Positions 1 through 10,965 of a DNA stretch of 64,000 nucleotides are shown here, one piece after another. The translations under genes were made by a program, and so were the position numbers. The notes beneath the pieces are model-generated. The model ran no database searches. It saw only the letters and a list, made by a program, of their open reading frames with translations, and was not told the DNA's origin. Position 1 is the first letter of the stretch. Every line of letters begins with the position of its first letter. This DNA comes from Miscanthus floridulus. Taxonomy: Eukaryota; Streptophyta; Magnoliopsida; Poales; Poaceae. Where the stretch lies: NCBI RefSeq assembly GCF_019320115.1, contig NC_089589.1:21114749-21178748 (forward strand), read 5' to 3'.

Positions 1-1626
1 GCACGTTGTAGCTATCCAAATGCTAATCGAAAGATGAGAGGAGAGAGCCAAAGATAGAGTCACGGTCATGGAGATGCTTGGGCCAGTGGCGGAGTTAGAG
101 CAAATCTGAGGAGGGTGCATTTGCCTTTCTGGGTGTGAGGGTTTGCAATGTGTGGATGCATATATGGTTGAAATTTGAGTCTTATCACTGTTTTTCGATT
201 TTTTTGTGGGTGCGGCCGCACCCACTCAGTTCAGTATAGCTCCGCCCTTGGCTAAGGCCGACCAGGGGTGGAGATTCGGGATTTGGAATGATGGGCTATC
301 GGGCTTATGTGCTATTGGGCCTTCGCATGCCTCCGCTCGCCTAGTCACTCACCTACTGCCCGCTCTTCCCCACACACAAAAAATGACCGCCTACTCTACT
401 CGGGAGACATCAGAAGGAAAGGAAGAAGAGGGGGGAGGGGGTGGGGTGTTCTCCATGCCAGCGGTAGTTGGGGCAGTTGCCCCACTTTGCCACATTGGGA
501 GCTATTCGCCTCTGACCTCGCAGATGGGGCAGCGGGGGAGGGAAGAGGCCCGCTGTGGGTGAGCAGCCTCAAGGTCGTGAGGATGTGGACTTGGGAGGGC
601 GGCTAGGCAGATGCAGAAGTTTGGAGGTTAGAAGAGGGCGGGCCAATTTTGCTTTTATAAGTATGGTTTTTCACGGAGCGGGTCTTAACGGGCTTTGTGT
701 GAAACCAGTTGTGCTCGTGGTGCCAATGCAAGCTGAGATTGTGGTCCAAGCACGTTCCTAGGCATCAAAGCATGCCGGCACTAGCATCGCTTGCATCCGG
801 CCACCATGTCATGTTTGGACCATGTGATCAGTACACGACTCACAAATATCATTACGAAGGACAAAGATGCCCTCGTATAAGTGATGACTCGCATATTGTA
901 TCAACTATACTATAAAGCTCTGATTGACGGGAAGTCGTCAACCATAACTGCCGCAGGCAAATGTGCAGATTATTAGATTTTCGGTCGCCATTTTCATCAT
1001 TTTTATGTTAGATGGACGGAGGACGGTGCACCAAGCATTCCATGAACTGTAATAAACAAAGAATAAACATAGAAAATACACAGATAAGAGCACGCGACTG
1101 TTGCGAAATAACACAATTAACGTAGGCTTTAGCAAACTCTCCATTCATACAAGGTTTAAAATTACTGGATATAGAACATAGTGACATCTTTTTTTCAGAA
1201 GCTATAAAGATATAGGGCAGCTATAGCGAAGCTATAACATATAGCGTTTTGTAAGAAAACAATGAAAAATATAAGTACTTGATTGACAATCATAAAATAT
1301 GTTGTGCACAAATGTATTTCAAAGGTTTTAGGAGTCCAGAAAACTTTACAACATATAATATTATAACGTAATTCATGAAATTCATTTGTTCAATTTTCCA
1401 AAAAACAAACTTTAAAACATAATATAAGTATATAATAACTAGATTCTCAATATTATAGCTAAAATTAAAGTAGTGCGCTATTTCAAAGCTAAAACTATGC
1501 AATTTAGCGGCACTAAAGTGCAATGTAGTGGTCTTAGCTGACATATAGCAGCAAAAATAGCAATAGGTGTGGTCTGTCTCCAGTAGCTAGGCGTTATAGC
1601 CTGCTATCTAAAACCATGATCTCATA

Positions 1627-2753
1627 TCACCTTGCGAGTTCTGTACTCAGTGCGGTAACATTAGAAAGTCCCGTAGTTTCGCCCTCAGTAGCGGTGCAGC
1701 TATACCTGCCATCCTCAACCTCGACAGCCGCTCGCGCCTCAGGGCTTTCGGGCATTTCATCCGAAAATTGCCGAAGCTCCACAGCGACCTGTCCCATGGC
1801 CGGCCTTGCATTACCCGGAGCAGCGATGCATCAGTTCACTAGCTTGGCAGCTGCATATATCAGTCCCATGCTCCCTTCCTCGACTATGTCAGCGTCTAGA
1901 AGATCACCAAGGGTGTCATTTCCCATCCTGTCCTGAAACGTTGTGGTCAGGTTCTTCCATTGTTTGGCCTGTGGGTTCTTACCAGTCAAGAGCTCAATCA
2001 GCACGACCCCGAAGCTGTAGACGTCGGTCTTCTCGGTTATCTGGAAGTCCTGTAGAAACTCAGGGTCAAGGTAGGCCAGCGTGCCCTTGGGCACCACCTG
2101 CACGTTGTCGTTGATAGTTGAGCACCCAAAGTCGGACACCTTAGCGACCCATCCGTCGCCGAGCAGAATGTTCTGCGGCTTGACGTCGCCGTGGAGCGTC
2201 GGGTGCGGCGGCGAGTGCAGGTGCTTGAGGGCCTCCGCGGTCTCCGCGGCGATCCTCAGCCGGGTTGGCAGCGTCACCACCCGGCGCCGAGGCCTGCCGT
2301 GGAGCAGATCGCTCAGGGTCCCGTTGGGCACGAACTCGTACACGAGCATGGGCGCCTCGAAATGGAGGCAGCAGCCGAGGAGCCTGACGATGTTTGGGTG
2401 GTTGACGCGGCAGAGCACGACCAGCTCCTGCACGAACTCATCCGTCCTGCTCTTCTCGATCTGCTTGCATCGCTTCACCGCGACAGTGTCAGTGCCGAGG
2501 GTGGCCTTGTAGACGGTGCCATGTGCTCCTTCCCCGACGATGTTGGCCTTGTGAAAGCCACGTGTGGCCTTCACTAGGTCTCCTCTGTCGTATAAGGTGA
2601 AGGCGATGTTGTTGTCATCTGTTTCGAGAATTCGCAACAACATCCGGCCTCCGTGTTGCTCAAAGTAGCCTTGTCTTTTCTGGCTCGCCTTGTGGCGGAA
2701 AACTTCGGTGGAAAGAAAAGCAATCAGGGCAACCAAAAGTCCGGCCAAAATTC
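1627..2753 (-). pseudogene. Wall-associated-kinase-like (WAK) kinase exon with premature stop, copy A
   Basis: The exon encodes a membrane segment and Ser/Thr kinase domain of a WAK-like receptor kinase, a plasma-membrane protein linking the wall to cytoplasmic signalling. It begins after an acceptor-like CTCCAG at about 2754. Visible in order are the membrane helix (GILAGLLVALIAFLS), glycine loop GEGAHGTVYKA, lysine in VAVKRCK, HGDVKPQNILL (HGD instead of HRD, usual in grass WAKs), intact DFG, and the activation-segment end GTLAYLDPEF. A TGA at 1831-1833 replaces an arginine codon that is intact in copy B (CGA). The remaining 67 codons, including subdomain XI (RCIA..RPAM), stay open to a stop at 1627-1629. 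The nonsense change is therefore recent or tolerated. No wall-binding (GUB_WAK) exon is visible upstream. Confidence 0.85.
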
Positions 2754-2871
2754 CTGGAGAGATATGGTTATCGGAAATTAATTAATAATGTATCCATGTT
2801 CAGTTGACCGAGAAAAAGCATTATGTAGACACTATAGAAACTATGGTGAACAATCTATCAAAATTACTACT

Positions 2872-2980
2872 CCCTCTATTCGAAATTGTAAATCGTCTTG
2901 TCTTTTCTTCTCCTTATTGAGGAAAACTTGGTTTAAAAGAATAGCAATCAGCAGGGCAACAAAAAATGCGACCGAAATTC
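2872..2980 (-). pseudogene. Recombinant junction: Stowaway stub fused to a second WAK membrane exon stub
   Basis: Bases 2872-2905 match the left end of the Stowaway MITE that is complete at 22694-22845. The sequence then switches, at a shared TTGTCTT, to the start of a different WAK membrane exon (minus-strand ISVAFFVALLIAILL). That exon in copy B runs on into its kinase domain. Copy A is therefore a junction of two paralogues: kinase exon of one type, membrane stub and EGF exon of the other. This is read from alignment by eye of the three copies. Confidence 0.75.
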
Positions 2981-3316
2981 CTGGAGAGATATGGTAATCA
3001 GAAATTAATAATGTATTCCAAGATCAGTTGTCTGCGGAGAATGTACGTAGATACTGATAGTGCGGTCAACAATCTATCAATAGAACCATATAATTGGTAG
3101 CAATGGTCACCAGATCAGGAGACGGGCTTTTTATGATAGTTTTAATCATTGAATATATTTTTATAATAAACTTATTTATTATAGAGATTTAAATGTTGCC
3201 AATATTTTCTATAAATTTAATGAAACTAGATAGTTTGACCAACATGACCTATAGTGACACTCTTTTGGGACGGTGGAAGTCATTAAAAGTAGTAGGATTG
3301 GTATAAAGAAATGATC

Positions 3317-3520
3317 ACATATACACAGCCTTTGTAGGGGCGGCTCCAGGGCATTCGTAGGGGCTGTTTGCCCAGCCGCCCCTACTCAGGCTTGGCTACA
3401 AATCAATGATTTGTATGAGCCATTTCTTAGCCGTCTCTACAAATCGATTCGTAGGGGCGGCTGAGTATAAAGCCGTCCCTAAAAAAAGAAGTATTTCTAC
3501 AAATCCTTTTTGTAGTAGTG
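3317..3520. mobile_element. Small CACTA-like non-autonomous element (GGGGCGGCT family), copy A
   Basis: About 200 bp with repeated GTAGGGGCGGCT and its complement. It ends in TTTTTGTAGTAGTG, the reverse complement of a CACTACTACAAAAA-type CACTA terminus. The left terminus is degenerate. It occurs at the corresponding place in copy B (21355-21557), so it predates the duplication. There is no coding capacity. Confidence 0.65.
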
Positions 3521-3839
3521 TCTAAAAGTCTAATCGTGCAATTGAGCAAGTTAATTCTTTAGTTATTACCAGAAACATCGAGTAAATTGTGGTCCGACTC
3601 CCTATGTTCTAGTAGCATTAACGTAAATCTGAAGGCCTCAATGTGCTTCTGCACCTATGAAATACCGATGAAACAAATTTGAAATACCGTTGGACTTTAA
3701 CGGTATTATGTGTCTCTTTTATTTTTTGGTAAAGAAAATTCTACAGCAAGCCAAACTGAGCTCAACATGTGAACCTGCAAGTTCCATAAATAAAAATAAA
3801 AATGCGCTGCCACTTAAGAATAAGAAAATGCTGGATCGT

Positions 3840-4012
3840 ACCAGTGGCTACCCGTGCTCCGAGAGGGAAGGGATCTTTGTGGCATTCTGCATTAGATGCA
3901 TTTCCTCGGCTACCCCTAGGACAATCACAAGCGAATGAACCATATGTATTCGTGCACACTCCATGGCATGGGTATTTTTTACCGTCAAGGCACTCATCAA
4001 TATCTGCAATAA
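3840..4012 (-). pseudogene. WAK EGF-like exon, copy A
   Basis: The minus strand reads IDECLDGKKYPCHGVCTNTY followed by GSFACDCPRGSRGNASNAEC. This is a calcium-binding EGF-type module with the DIDEC start and six-cysteine spacing typical of the extracellular part of WAK receptors. A consensus acceptor (TTTTATTGCAG) precedes it, and a GT after GAGCACGG is a plausible donor. The exon itself is undamaged. It lies upstream of the truncated kinase exon, separated by the recombinant intron. No further exon is recognised up to 6.3 kb. Confidence 0.8.
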
Positions 4013-4036
4013 AACACCCAGTTATTAAACATAACA

Positions 4037-4690
4037 TGTATATATATATATATATGTCCAAAAGCATGCCATATATAATATTTTCATTAGATCTCCCGTA
4101 GGCTGAGTTTCAATAAGGTTCAGAGTTAAGTAAATGCATCTAAATAAAGGATCATAGTGTAGGCCTGGTATATGCATGTACCCTATAATAATGTGGCATG
4201 CATAGAGGAAACTGATAAAACCTGTAAGTACTAAGCATTGAGCTAATCTCATATATTACCTCTGTTACAAAAAGAATGCAATATTCTAGGTGCATTTTTT
4301 TATTAAATTACCTAAATTTTGATCAAATATATAGAAAATATTAACGTTTATGACACCAAATTATTTGTTATGAAAATATATCTCATAATAAATATTTATA
4401 TTTTTATATAGTCAGTCAAACTCAAGGTACTTTAATTTGATGCCACGCTAGAATTGTATTTTTTTTTAAATGGAGGCAATATTTATATGCATTTCCTTGA
4501 ATGTTTCCTGCAACTGCCATGGTAATGATATATTTTTTGAAGGTTCGATCTTTGTGGTAGTGGCTATAACTTAATATCATAATTAACAAGGATTGTGATA
4601 TACTCCCTCCGTCCAAAATAAACACACATCTCACTTTCAGAGGAGTCAAACCTTTTAAGGATTGACCAAATATGTAAAAAATATACTAAT
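4037..4690. repeat. TA microsatellite and MITE-like AT-rich sequence
   Basis: A short (TA)n run sits at about 4037-4053. A Stowaway-like palindromic stretch follows, from TACCTCTGTTACAAAAAGAA near 4258 to the complementary CTAGAATTGTATTT near 4450. A solitary TACTCCCTCCGTCC end lies at about 4601. These ends are typical of grass Stowaway-class MITEs. Copies are incomplete and no target duplications are clear. Confidence 0.5.
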
Positions 4691-4997
4691 ATTTATGACT
4701 TATAATAAGCATCATTAGATAGAGAATGGAACCTACTCTGCATGCATGCTGTCCTGAGGAATAATATAGACAAACTACGACGACCTCGAGGCAACTAGTC
4801 TTTGCATTGACAAATTCACACTAGTACTTAGCTAGTTGTCTCATGTCTCAATATTTAATTTGTCGGTATCGGCTTCCGTCCAGAGATCGATGGCATCAAA
4901 CACATGCCTGTGTCCAGTCTGGATGCCCCATGCATAAGACCCCCAAGCTCAGTTTTTTTCCTAAAACATTGACATTTGACATGTATAACACCACATA

Positions 4998-5142
4998 CTC
5001 TTTCCATTCCAAATTATAAGTCGTTTTGACTTTTTTCGTATATAGAATTTGCTATGTATCTAGACATATATTATATCTAAATGCATAGCAAAATGGATGT
5101 ACCAAAAAAGTCAAATCAACTTATAATTTGGAACGGAGGGAG
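4998..5142. mobile_element. Stowaway-type MITE (145 bp)
   Basis: A near-palindromic element. Its left end CTCTTTCCATTCCAAATTAT and right end (complement of CTCCCTCCGTTCCAAATTAT) form terminal inverted repeats, flanked by TA on both sides (4996-4997 and 5143-5144). TA duplications are the hallmark of Tc1/mariner-derived Stowaway MITEs. It is non-coding. Confidence 0.85.
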
Positions 5143-5411
5143 TAGTTGTAATTATACAATAGATATAGTAAATATATAACATATAATGAAGCATGGTTTC
5201 ACAATTTTTCGGCATAAAACTTGAAGTTATTTAACATAAAGAAGTACCACCAATAGTTGATGAACATACCAAAATGACGACATCTGAAATATATGGGGTC
5301 TATGAAACAAAAATGATAAGAAAGCTTACATAGTACAAGACAACTTTCGGATCCTTCATGTTCTGCAACATTATCTAAGTACCAAGGCCCAAATTAAACC
5401 TGAAAAGATCA

Positions 5412-5426
5412 CCCCCCCCCCCCCCC
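5412..5426. repeat. Poly-C run (15 C)
   Basis: A 15-base homopolymer in otherwise AT-rich non-coding DNA. Such runs are length-unstable and error-prone in assembly. Confidence 0.9.
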
Positions 5427-5599
5427 TTTCCTATCCTATTTTGGAAATATCAACTAATGCATTAGCAAAGTTGCATGTAAACTAGTCTTCTTCCATCTTC
5501 TGTAATCAGAATTAGAATCAGAATCAAAACTGGCTATCAACATTCTTTAACCTTTTAATTAAGAGCTACCCGCCTACCCCTTTCGGAGTACTTTCGAAT

Positions 5600-6312
5600 C
5601 CCTTCTAATTTAGTACTACCTCCGTCCCCAAAAAAATGCAATTCTAGTATAGTGTCACGTTTTAGTACCTCAAGTTTGACTAATTATAGATAAAAAAGTA
5701 TCCATATTTATGATACCAAATAAATATCATCAAATTAATTACGAAATGTATTTTTATAATAAATTAATTTAAAGACACAATTGTGAGTATTATTCAATAA
5801 AAACTTGGTCAAACGTGAATCACTTTTCGTGGCACGTAACCCATAGTTGTACGACATCAGTTGCTTCAGTCAGTCCAACACATCAGTTGCTACAGTTCAA
5901 CGCAAGTGGCGTGAAGGCCCTGCCCACCGCCCACCCGACTTGGAGCGTTACCAGCGGGCAGCGTCGTCTGCCCGTCCCTCCGCCGTCTCCGTCACCCTCG
6001 CGTTGCTGGCCGGCCGGTGTGAGGACTCCTGACCCAAAGAGAGAAGCAAAGCAATCGGCGATGATGCGCAGGTCTCTCCTGACATCGCCATGTGTGAGTA
6101 CGTGACACGGCGTCGGTCCGGTCCGGCCCCCGAGCAGATGCACTCATGCACGCAAGACGGCGGAGATTGGTTGGGTCACGTCACGACCGCCGGTTCAACT
6201 CGAGCGCCGCGGACGCGGACGCGGACGCAGACGCGGAGACGGGGTCCTCGTTTGCGACGGGCATGCGATGCGTTCCCGGCGCGGCGTCTGAGATTTGACT
6301 GCTAGCTCCTAC
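5600..6312. other. Non-coding stretch: Stowaway half-element and GC-rich flank
   Basis: The block 5618-5810 starts ACTACCTCCGTCC and is AT-rich, resembling half of a Stowaway MITE. From 5890 to 6300 the base composition is abruptly GC-rich with a CGCGGACGCGGACG microrepeat near 6210. Short frames on both strands have no recognisable domain. It could be an old promoter or first exon, but nothing in it proves that. Confidence 0.4.
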
Positions 6313-7735
6313 CACTACTGGAGGCCGCGGCTTTGCCGAGTGTTTTTACACTCGGCAAAGAGCCATTTGCACTCGGCAAAGGCTTTGCCGAGTGTAGCTC
6401 GGTAAAATTTTTCCCGGCAAAGGGTCTTTGCCGAGTGCTTTTTATCCGGGCACTCGGCAAAATAAAAAAAATTTGCCGAGTGCTTGGGGCGGCACTCGGC
6501 AAAATATTTTCAGCCGTTGCGGCGTTGGCCGTTAACAGTTATTTTGCCGAGTCTCCGACCCAGCACTCGGCAAAAAAAATTATTTTAAAAAATTACTTTG
6601 CCGAGTGCCCCAGCCTAGGCACTCGGCAAAGTTTTTTTTACCACAGCCTCCACATGCGATAACACGACGCCTCGACAAGTTTCGTGATTTTCGGACTTCG
6701 TTTGCATTTTATATAATTTAAAATTACATTTCCGGCAAGTACATCGACATGTTACGTCAACGAGATGCTCGAGATTTCATGTGAGTTCCTGGATACGGCC
6801 TAAACATACCCTAAATAACATGAGTATCAATTTTTGGATGACCAAAGTCTATTATTCCATGTACCTGCAGTTCAAATTTGAAATATCCCGAAAAATTCAA
6901 CGAAACGAAATAAACTAATGAAATATATCAAAAAAAGTCAAAATTGCCCTAAATTTTAAAATAGAGTTTGAAATACTGTCACAAGGCCCCAGAAAAAAAT
7001 TTGGGCCCAAAATAAAAAAAATATTTTGCTGAGTGCCATGGGGGGCACTCGGCAAAGTGGGCTTTGCCGAGTGCCGGCCCAGGAGGCACTCGGCCAAATA
7101 TGATTTTCAAAAATAAAAAAAAAATTTGCCGAGTGCCCGGCGCTGGCACTCGGCAAAATAAGTTTTAAAAAATTAAAAAAAATTTGCCGAGTGCCCAAGG
7201 CTTACACTCGGCAAAATATGTTTTTAAAAAATAAAAAAAAATTGCCGAGTGCCTGGGTCTGGCTCTCGGCAAAATAAGTTTAAAAAAAAAATTGCCGAGT
7301 GCCTATCTCTGGCACTCGGCAAAATATTTTTTTTAAACAAAATTGCCGAGTACCATGGGCTGGCACTCGGCAAAATATGCTTTTTTAAAAAAAATTGTCG
7401 AGTGCCTGGGGCTGGCACTCGGCAAAATAAGTTTTTAAAAATAATAAAAAAGTTTGCCGAATGCCGGCCGTTAGGCACTCGGTAAAATCTGACGGCAGGT
7501 GGCAGCCGTCACGGGCCGACCACCTTTTGCCGAATGGAATCTTTGCCGAGTGTCACGCCCAGTTTTGCCGAGAGCCAGGCTTTACCGAGTGCCTGGCACT
7601 CGGCAAAGCCACCTTTGTCGAGTGCTTTATTTTGCCGAGTGCGGCACTCGGCAAAATATTGCTTTGCCGAGTGCCCCGATAAAAAGCACTCGGCAAAGTC
7701 TCAGGCACTCGGCAAAGTCCAGTTTTCCAGTGGTG
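6313..7735. mobile_element. Non-autonomous CACTA element with TTTGCCGAGTG arrays (1.4 kb)
   Basis: The element starts CACTACTGGA and ends TTTTCCAGTGGTG, imperfect inverted termini of CACTA type. The flanking triplets are TAC and TAG, a near-match target duplication. Both ends carry dense copies of CTTTGCCGAGTG and its complement CACTCGGCAAAG (6335-6640 and 7025-7730). These are subterminal transposase-binding repeats of a known grass CACTA group. The centre (6640-7020) is AT-rich and non-coding. The many short frames here are by-products of the repeat. Confidence 0.85.
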
Positions 7736-7954
7736 TAGCCTCGAGACAGAGGACTTGTCTTGTATCCGGCGCCGCAGCGGCAGCTGCAGGGAGGAGTACG
7801 TAGTGGTCCGTGATAGGATTGATCTCCACCAACTTAGCCCAACGGCTAACTGATCTCTTGCAAACCGAAGAATCTCCGAAGAAGTTTCATGATTTCGTAA
7901 AGAGGCCGACGAGCTGGCAAGCATCGTACGTGACAACTGGTGCGAAACCTCCTC

Positions 7955-8595
7955 AAATTTTTATCACAGTCTCCACATATGATATCATGACATCTTGACA
8001 AGTTTCATGATTTTCGGACTTCGTTTGCTTTTTATAGAATTTGAAAACAACTCGACCGCAAGTTTGTGGTCATGTTTCGTGAACAAGATGTTCGAAATTG
8101 GTGGTATGTTTCCGGATACGGCCTCACATTATACTAAATAACATGAATATCATTTTTCCATTTATTTTTTTCATTATTCGAATGACTAGCAGTTATAATT
8201 TGAATTATCCAAGAAAATTCAATTAAATGAAATAAATTAAAGAAATATAGAAAAAGTCGGAGAAATGTGCCACATTGGAACATGGAGTACCAGGTATTGT
8301 ACGAGGACTGCAGAAAAAGTTTGGAGGCACAAAGTGAAGAAAAAAATATAGTTTGCCGAGTGTCAAAAAAATGACACTAGGCAAAGAAGCCTCTTTGCTG
8401 AGTGTCAGGAGAAGACACTCGACAAAGGAGCCTCTTTGGTGAGTGCCAGGACCTATGACACTAGGCAAAGAAATTCAAAAAAAAAATTTTAAAACCCCTC
8501 TTTACCGAGTGCCAGACCGTGTGGCACTCGGCAAAGAATTTAAAAAAAAATAGATTGCCGTGTGCCAGATCGGGGGCACTCGACAAAGGCGGGAT
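7955..8595. mobile_element. Partial second CACTA element of the same family
   Basis: Bases 7960-8345 are a diverged copy of the centre of the neighbouring element (6640-7020), starting at CACAGTCTCCACATATGATA. They are followed by decayed TTTGCCGAGTG/CACTCGGCAAAG repeats up to 8590. A left repeat array is not seen, so the copy is truncated. The intervening 7739-7954 has no recognisable content. Confidence 0.7.
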
Positions 8596-9673
8596 TTAAC
8601 CACTTCGGTCCAGCCGGCCCACACACACCGCACACACGCACACAGGCAGACCGCGCCAGCGCCGCCGCCGCCGCCCCCGCCCGTGCCCGCGCCTCCCCCC
8701 GCGCCGCGCCGTCGGAGGAGGAGGAGAAAGAGAGGAGGAGGAGAGGAGAGGAGGAAGGAGGAAGAAGGAGGAAGAGAAGGAGGACGGGCTCGACCCCACC
8801 ACCAGTGCCCCAGTACCCCCAGCCCGCCACCGTGCAGGCCTCCCTCCGTGGCTCCGTGCAGGCGCAGCAGCATAGGCCACCGCACCGGCTGCCGGCCGCC
8901 CTCCGACTGACCAACTCCGAGGCCATCCCGGGCTCGGCTGTCCGGCCCCTGGCCCTGCTGAAGTGGTGAGTGCTCTCCCCACGCCCGCCCGTGCCCCGCC
9001 GCCTGCTCCTCCACCATCACCACACTCCCTGCCCCGAGGCCTCGCTTCGGTCGCCGAGGGAGAACAAGCCCAGGAGACCCCTCCCTGCCTCCGCCGCCGC
9101 TCCGTCCGAGGCGGACAAGCCCGCCCCCGCCGGACAATGGTCACGCTCCCTCTCCGGTTCTCCCCTAGTGTTCAATGATTTCCCCTGGTGGTTCTGGGAG
9201 GTGCTTGTTACTATCTTGTCCAGCTATCGGCTCCATTATGCATCTGATCTCTAGCTTCAGATGAATTATTACTGCTGCTGCTTATGTGGCTATGTGCCAA
9301 CTACCAAGTACTAACATGCCTACAGGTTCTAGTCCTTTATATGATCTATTTTCTTACCAAAGTTTGGATTCTGCAAGAATTATAGCTATGATTCAACTCT
9401 ATCATACTGCATATATAGATGTTTTTCTCAAAGCTATGGCCTATGTGGCTATGTGCCAACTGCCAAGTACTAACATGCCTACAGGTTGTAGTTCTTAAAA
9501 GTTAAAACTCTGTACTAAGCAAAATTCACCATCCAAGCTCGTTGACACTTAACAATTATGATCCATGTTGAAACTTGCCCTGCTCATTTTTATCAGAGTG
9601 ATTGGAGTTATGCTTACTCCTACCATACGTTAAATATGTGTCTGGCAATAACTTCCAACATTGTGTTTTTCTA
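8596..9673. other. GC-rich segment then AT-rich unknown sequence
   Basis: From 8596 to about 9180 the DNA is strongly GC-rich with CCGCCGCC and GAGGAGGAG tracts, giving long overlapping open frames in all directions. None has a recognisable domain, and low-complexity composition explains their length. It could be the 5' exon or promoter of the captured gene that follows. Bases 9285-9320 and 9439-9485 share a repeated CTATGTGGCTATGTGCCAAC block. Confidence 0.35.
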
Positions 9674-10222
9674 GGGAATCTTGGAAAATCTTGAAGATAT
9701 AGTTAGTTATTTGAACAAGAAGAGTGTCTCCGTGATATTTCTGTTTAGGAGGAACACACTGCGCAGGCTTATATCTGTGTGGGCCAACGACTATGACAAA
9801 GATGCAAAACAGTTGAATGGAACTCACAAGTCTCATGTTCACTCAAAAGAAGAGGTATCTTCGATGCACAAACAGTTTCAAACAGAGTTTACTGACATAG
9901 CTTTGTTCTGTTAGTCCCAAATATCCTTTTGAGCATATGCTGTCCACAGCTCATTTTACATTAGTTGTGGCTTAGTACATACTCCTATATCACTTATTTT
10001 ATGGTAGCTTTGTGATTTTGATTAGACACTGGTGGGGAAAAGAGAAACTACATCTAAGCTGATATTATCAGCAACTTCCTATCTGATTAGTAATTTTGGA
10101 CAGGCTAAGATATTAGCAAAGTTCAAACCACATCTGGATACGTCGACTCTAATTACAAACATCAGAAACATTGAGAAGGCCATCAGAGATTGCTTGGACC
10201 ACTTCAAGAGCACAAGACCCAA
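9674..10222 (+). pseudogene. Captured fragment resembling a plant P-loop sulfotransferase (nodulation-protein-H-like)
   Basis: Two exon-like pieces join in frame. The first (9674-9854) follows an AG and reads GILENLEDIVSYLNKKSVSV then IFLFRRNTLRRLISVWANDY, ending HSKEE before a GT. The second starts after ACAG at 10104 and reads AKILAKFKPHLDTSTLITNI through to about 10222. This order is recalled from plant proteins annotated as P-loop NTPase or nodulation-protein-H-like sulfotransferases. Both the 5' and 3' parts of the usual protein are missing. The tail after 10222 is a tandem duplication of ACCATCAGTTTTATTAGTTA rather than coding sequence. It sits directly left of a CACTA terminus, so gene capture is the likely origin. 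The family assignment is from memory and moderately sure. Confidence 0.55.
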
Positions 10223-10739
10223 CCATCAGTTTTATTAGTTAGCACAGATTTTGACTAGTACAATCCTAGAAGCTACAACCATCAGTTTTATTAGTTAACA
10301 CATATTTTGACTAGTGCAATCATAGAACAATCTACTTTCATTGTTTCTGTCTTCCACTAGGATCCTAATAAATAGATGGCATTTGTTTTTAGAATCTTTG
10401 CTCAAAACTAACTCATTTCATATTCATATTGATTTTCAGAAGCTTCTGGAGTTTGCTTGGTAGCACATCATATGGACAGCAAGTCAATTAAAGTACTCGT
10501 GGAGTCATGGATACTACTGTTTGTTTATTTTAGACTCCCTACGGATGAAATCTTAGTTCAGACGTACTTGTTAGTTTGGCTGTGAATTGACTGTACTCAA
10601 ACTATATGTGACAATAGTGGACATGCCAATAAATGAAAGAATCAATGTTTGTTTGTATGATTGGTGTATTATAAGATGTGCTGCATGTTAATGCAGTGAT
10701 GATTTCATACTAATATGTGATGTTCTTTTTTGTCACTAT

Positions 10740-10965
10740 GGTTGGATCCGGGCAGGGATATGGGCTGGGTATAATAGACGGACAACTAATCCATGACAAA
10801 CTCAAATGTCAATCTATGACGGCTCAATTTGGGTCAACAAATGTATGATGCGGGATACATGATATTTTTTTCGATCGTCATGGTGAGTTAACTATGACGT
10901 ATTTTCGCTTTACTATAACCAAAGTAAACCGTCACGTATAAGTTTATTTTTTTTTTTTGGTAGTG
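10740..10965. mobile_element. Right end of a CACTA element
   Basis: The end TTTTTTTTTTTGGTAGTG is the reverse complement of CACTACCAAAAAAA. It is preceded by several TGACG/CGTCA words (CTATGACGGCT, TATGACGTAT, CCGTCACG), like those at the ends of the 10.7-kb CACTA at 52453-63144. A matching left terminus was not found, so the element's extent, and whether it formally contains 9674-10222, is unresolved. Confidence 0.6.

Larger units (their letters stand above)
1..4013. repeat. Segmental duplication, copy A (WAK region)
   Basis: This segment is repeated nearly base for base at 15873-22172; the match starts at base 3 and ends in the intron beside the EGF exon. The shared block holds the 3' flank, kinase exon, intron and EGF exon of a WAK-like gene. 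Copy A lacks all five insertions seen in copy B. It keeps a 24-bp stretch (about 703-726) absent from B, flanked by the short direct repeat GTGG. The leftmost 1.6 kb is non-coding. Its 1190-1615 part is AT-rich with many GCTATAG-like words, resembling a decayed DNA transposon. The copy may extend beyond the left edge of the window. Confidence 0.93.

Noticed and set aside
200..260. A tRNA or SINE promoter in the GGTGCGGCCGCACCCAC segment
   Set aside because: It is a short palindrome in a repeat-derived flank; no A/B box spacing or cloverleaf was found.
5883..6151. Missing wall-binding N-terminal exon of WAK copy A
   Set aside because: The minus-strand frames lack the cysteine pattern of GUB_WAK domains and no splice sites link them to the EGF exon.
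6313..8595. CRISPR-like spaced short repeats
   Set aside because: The TTTGCCGAGTG words alternate in orientation, have irregular spacing and lie between CACTA termini in plant DNA. They are transposon subterminal repeats.
8502..9254. Long overlapping frames on both strands as a proline-rich or arginine-rich protein gene
   Set aside because: GC-rich low-complexity sequence makes open frames in most registers; no domain, splice structure or homology supports any of them.
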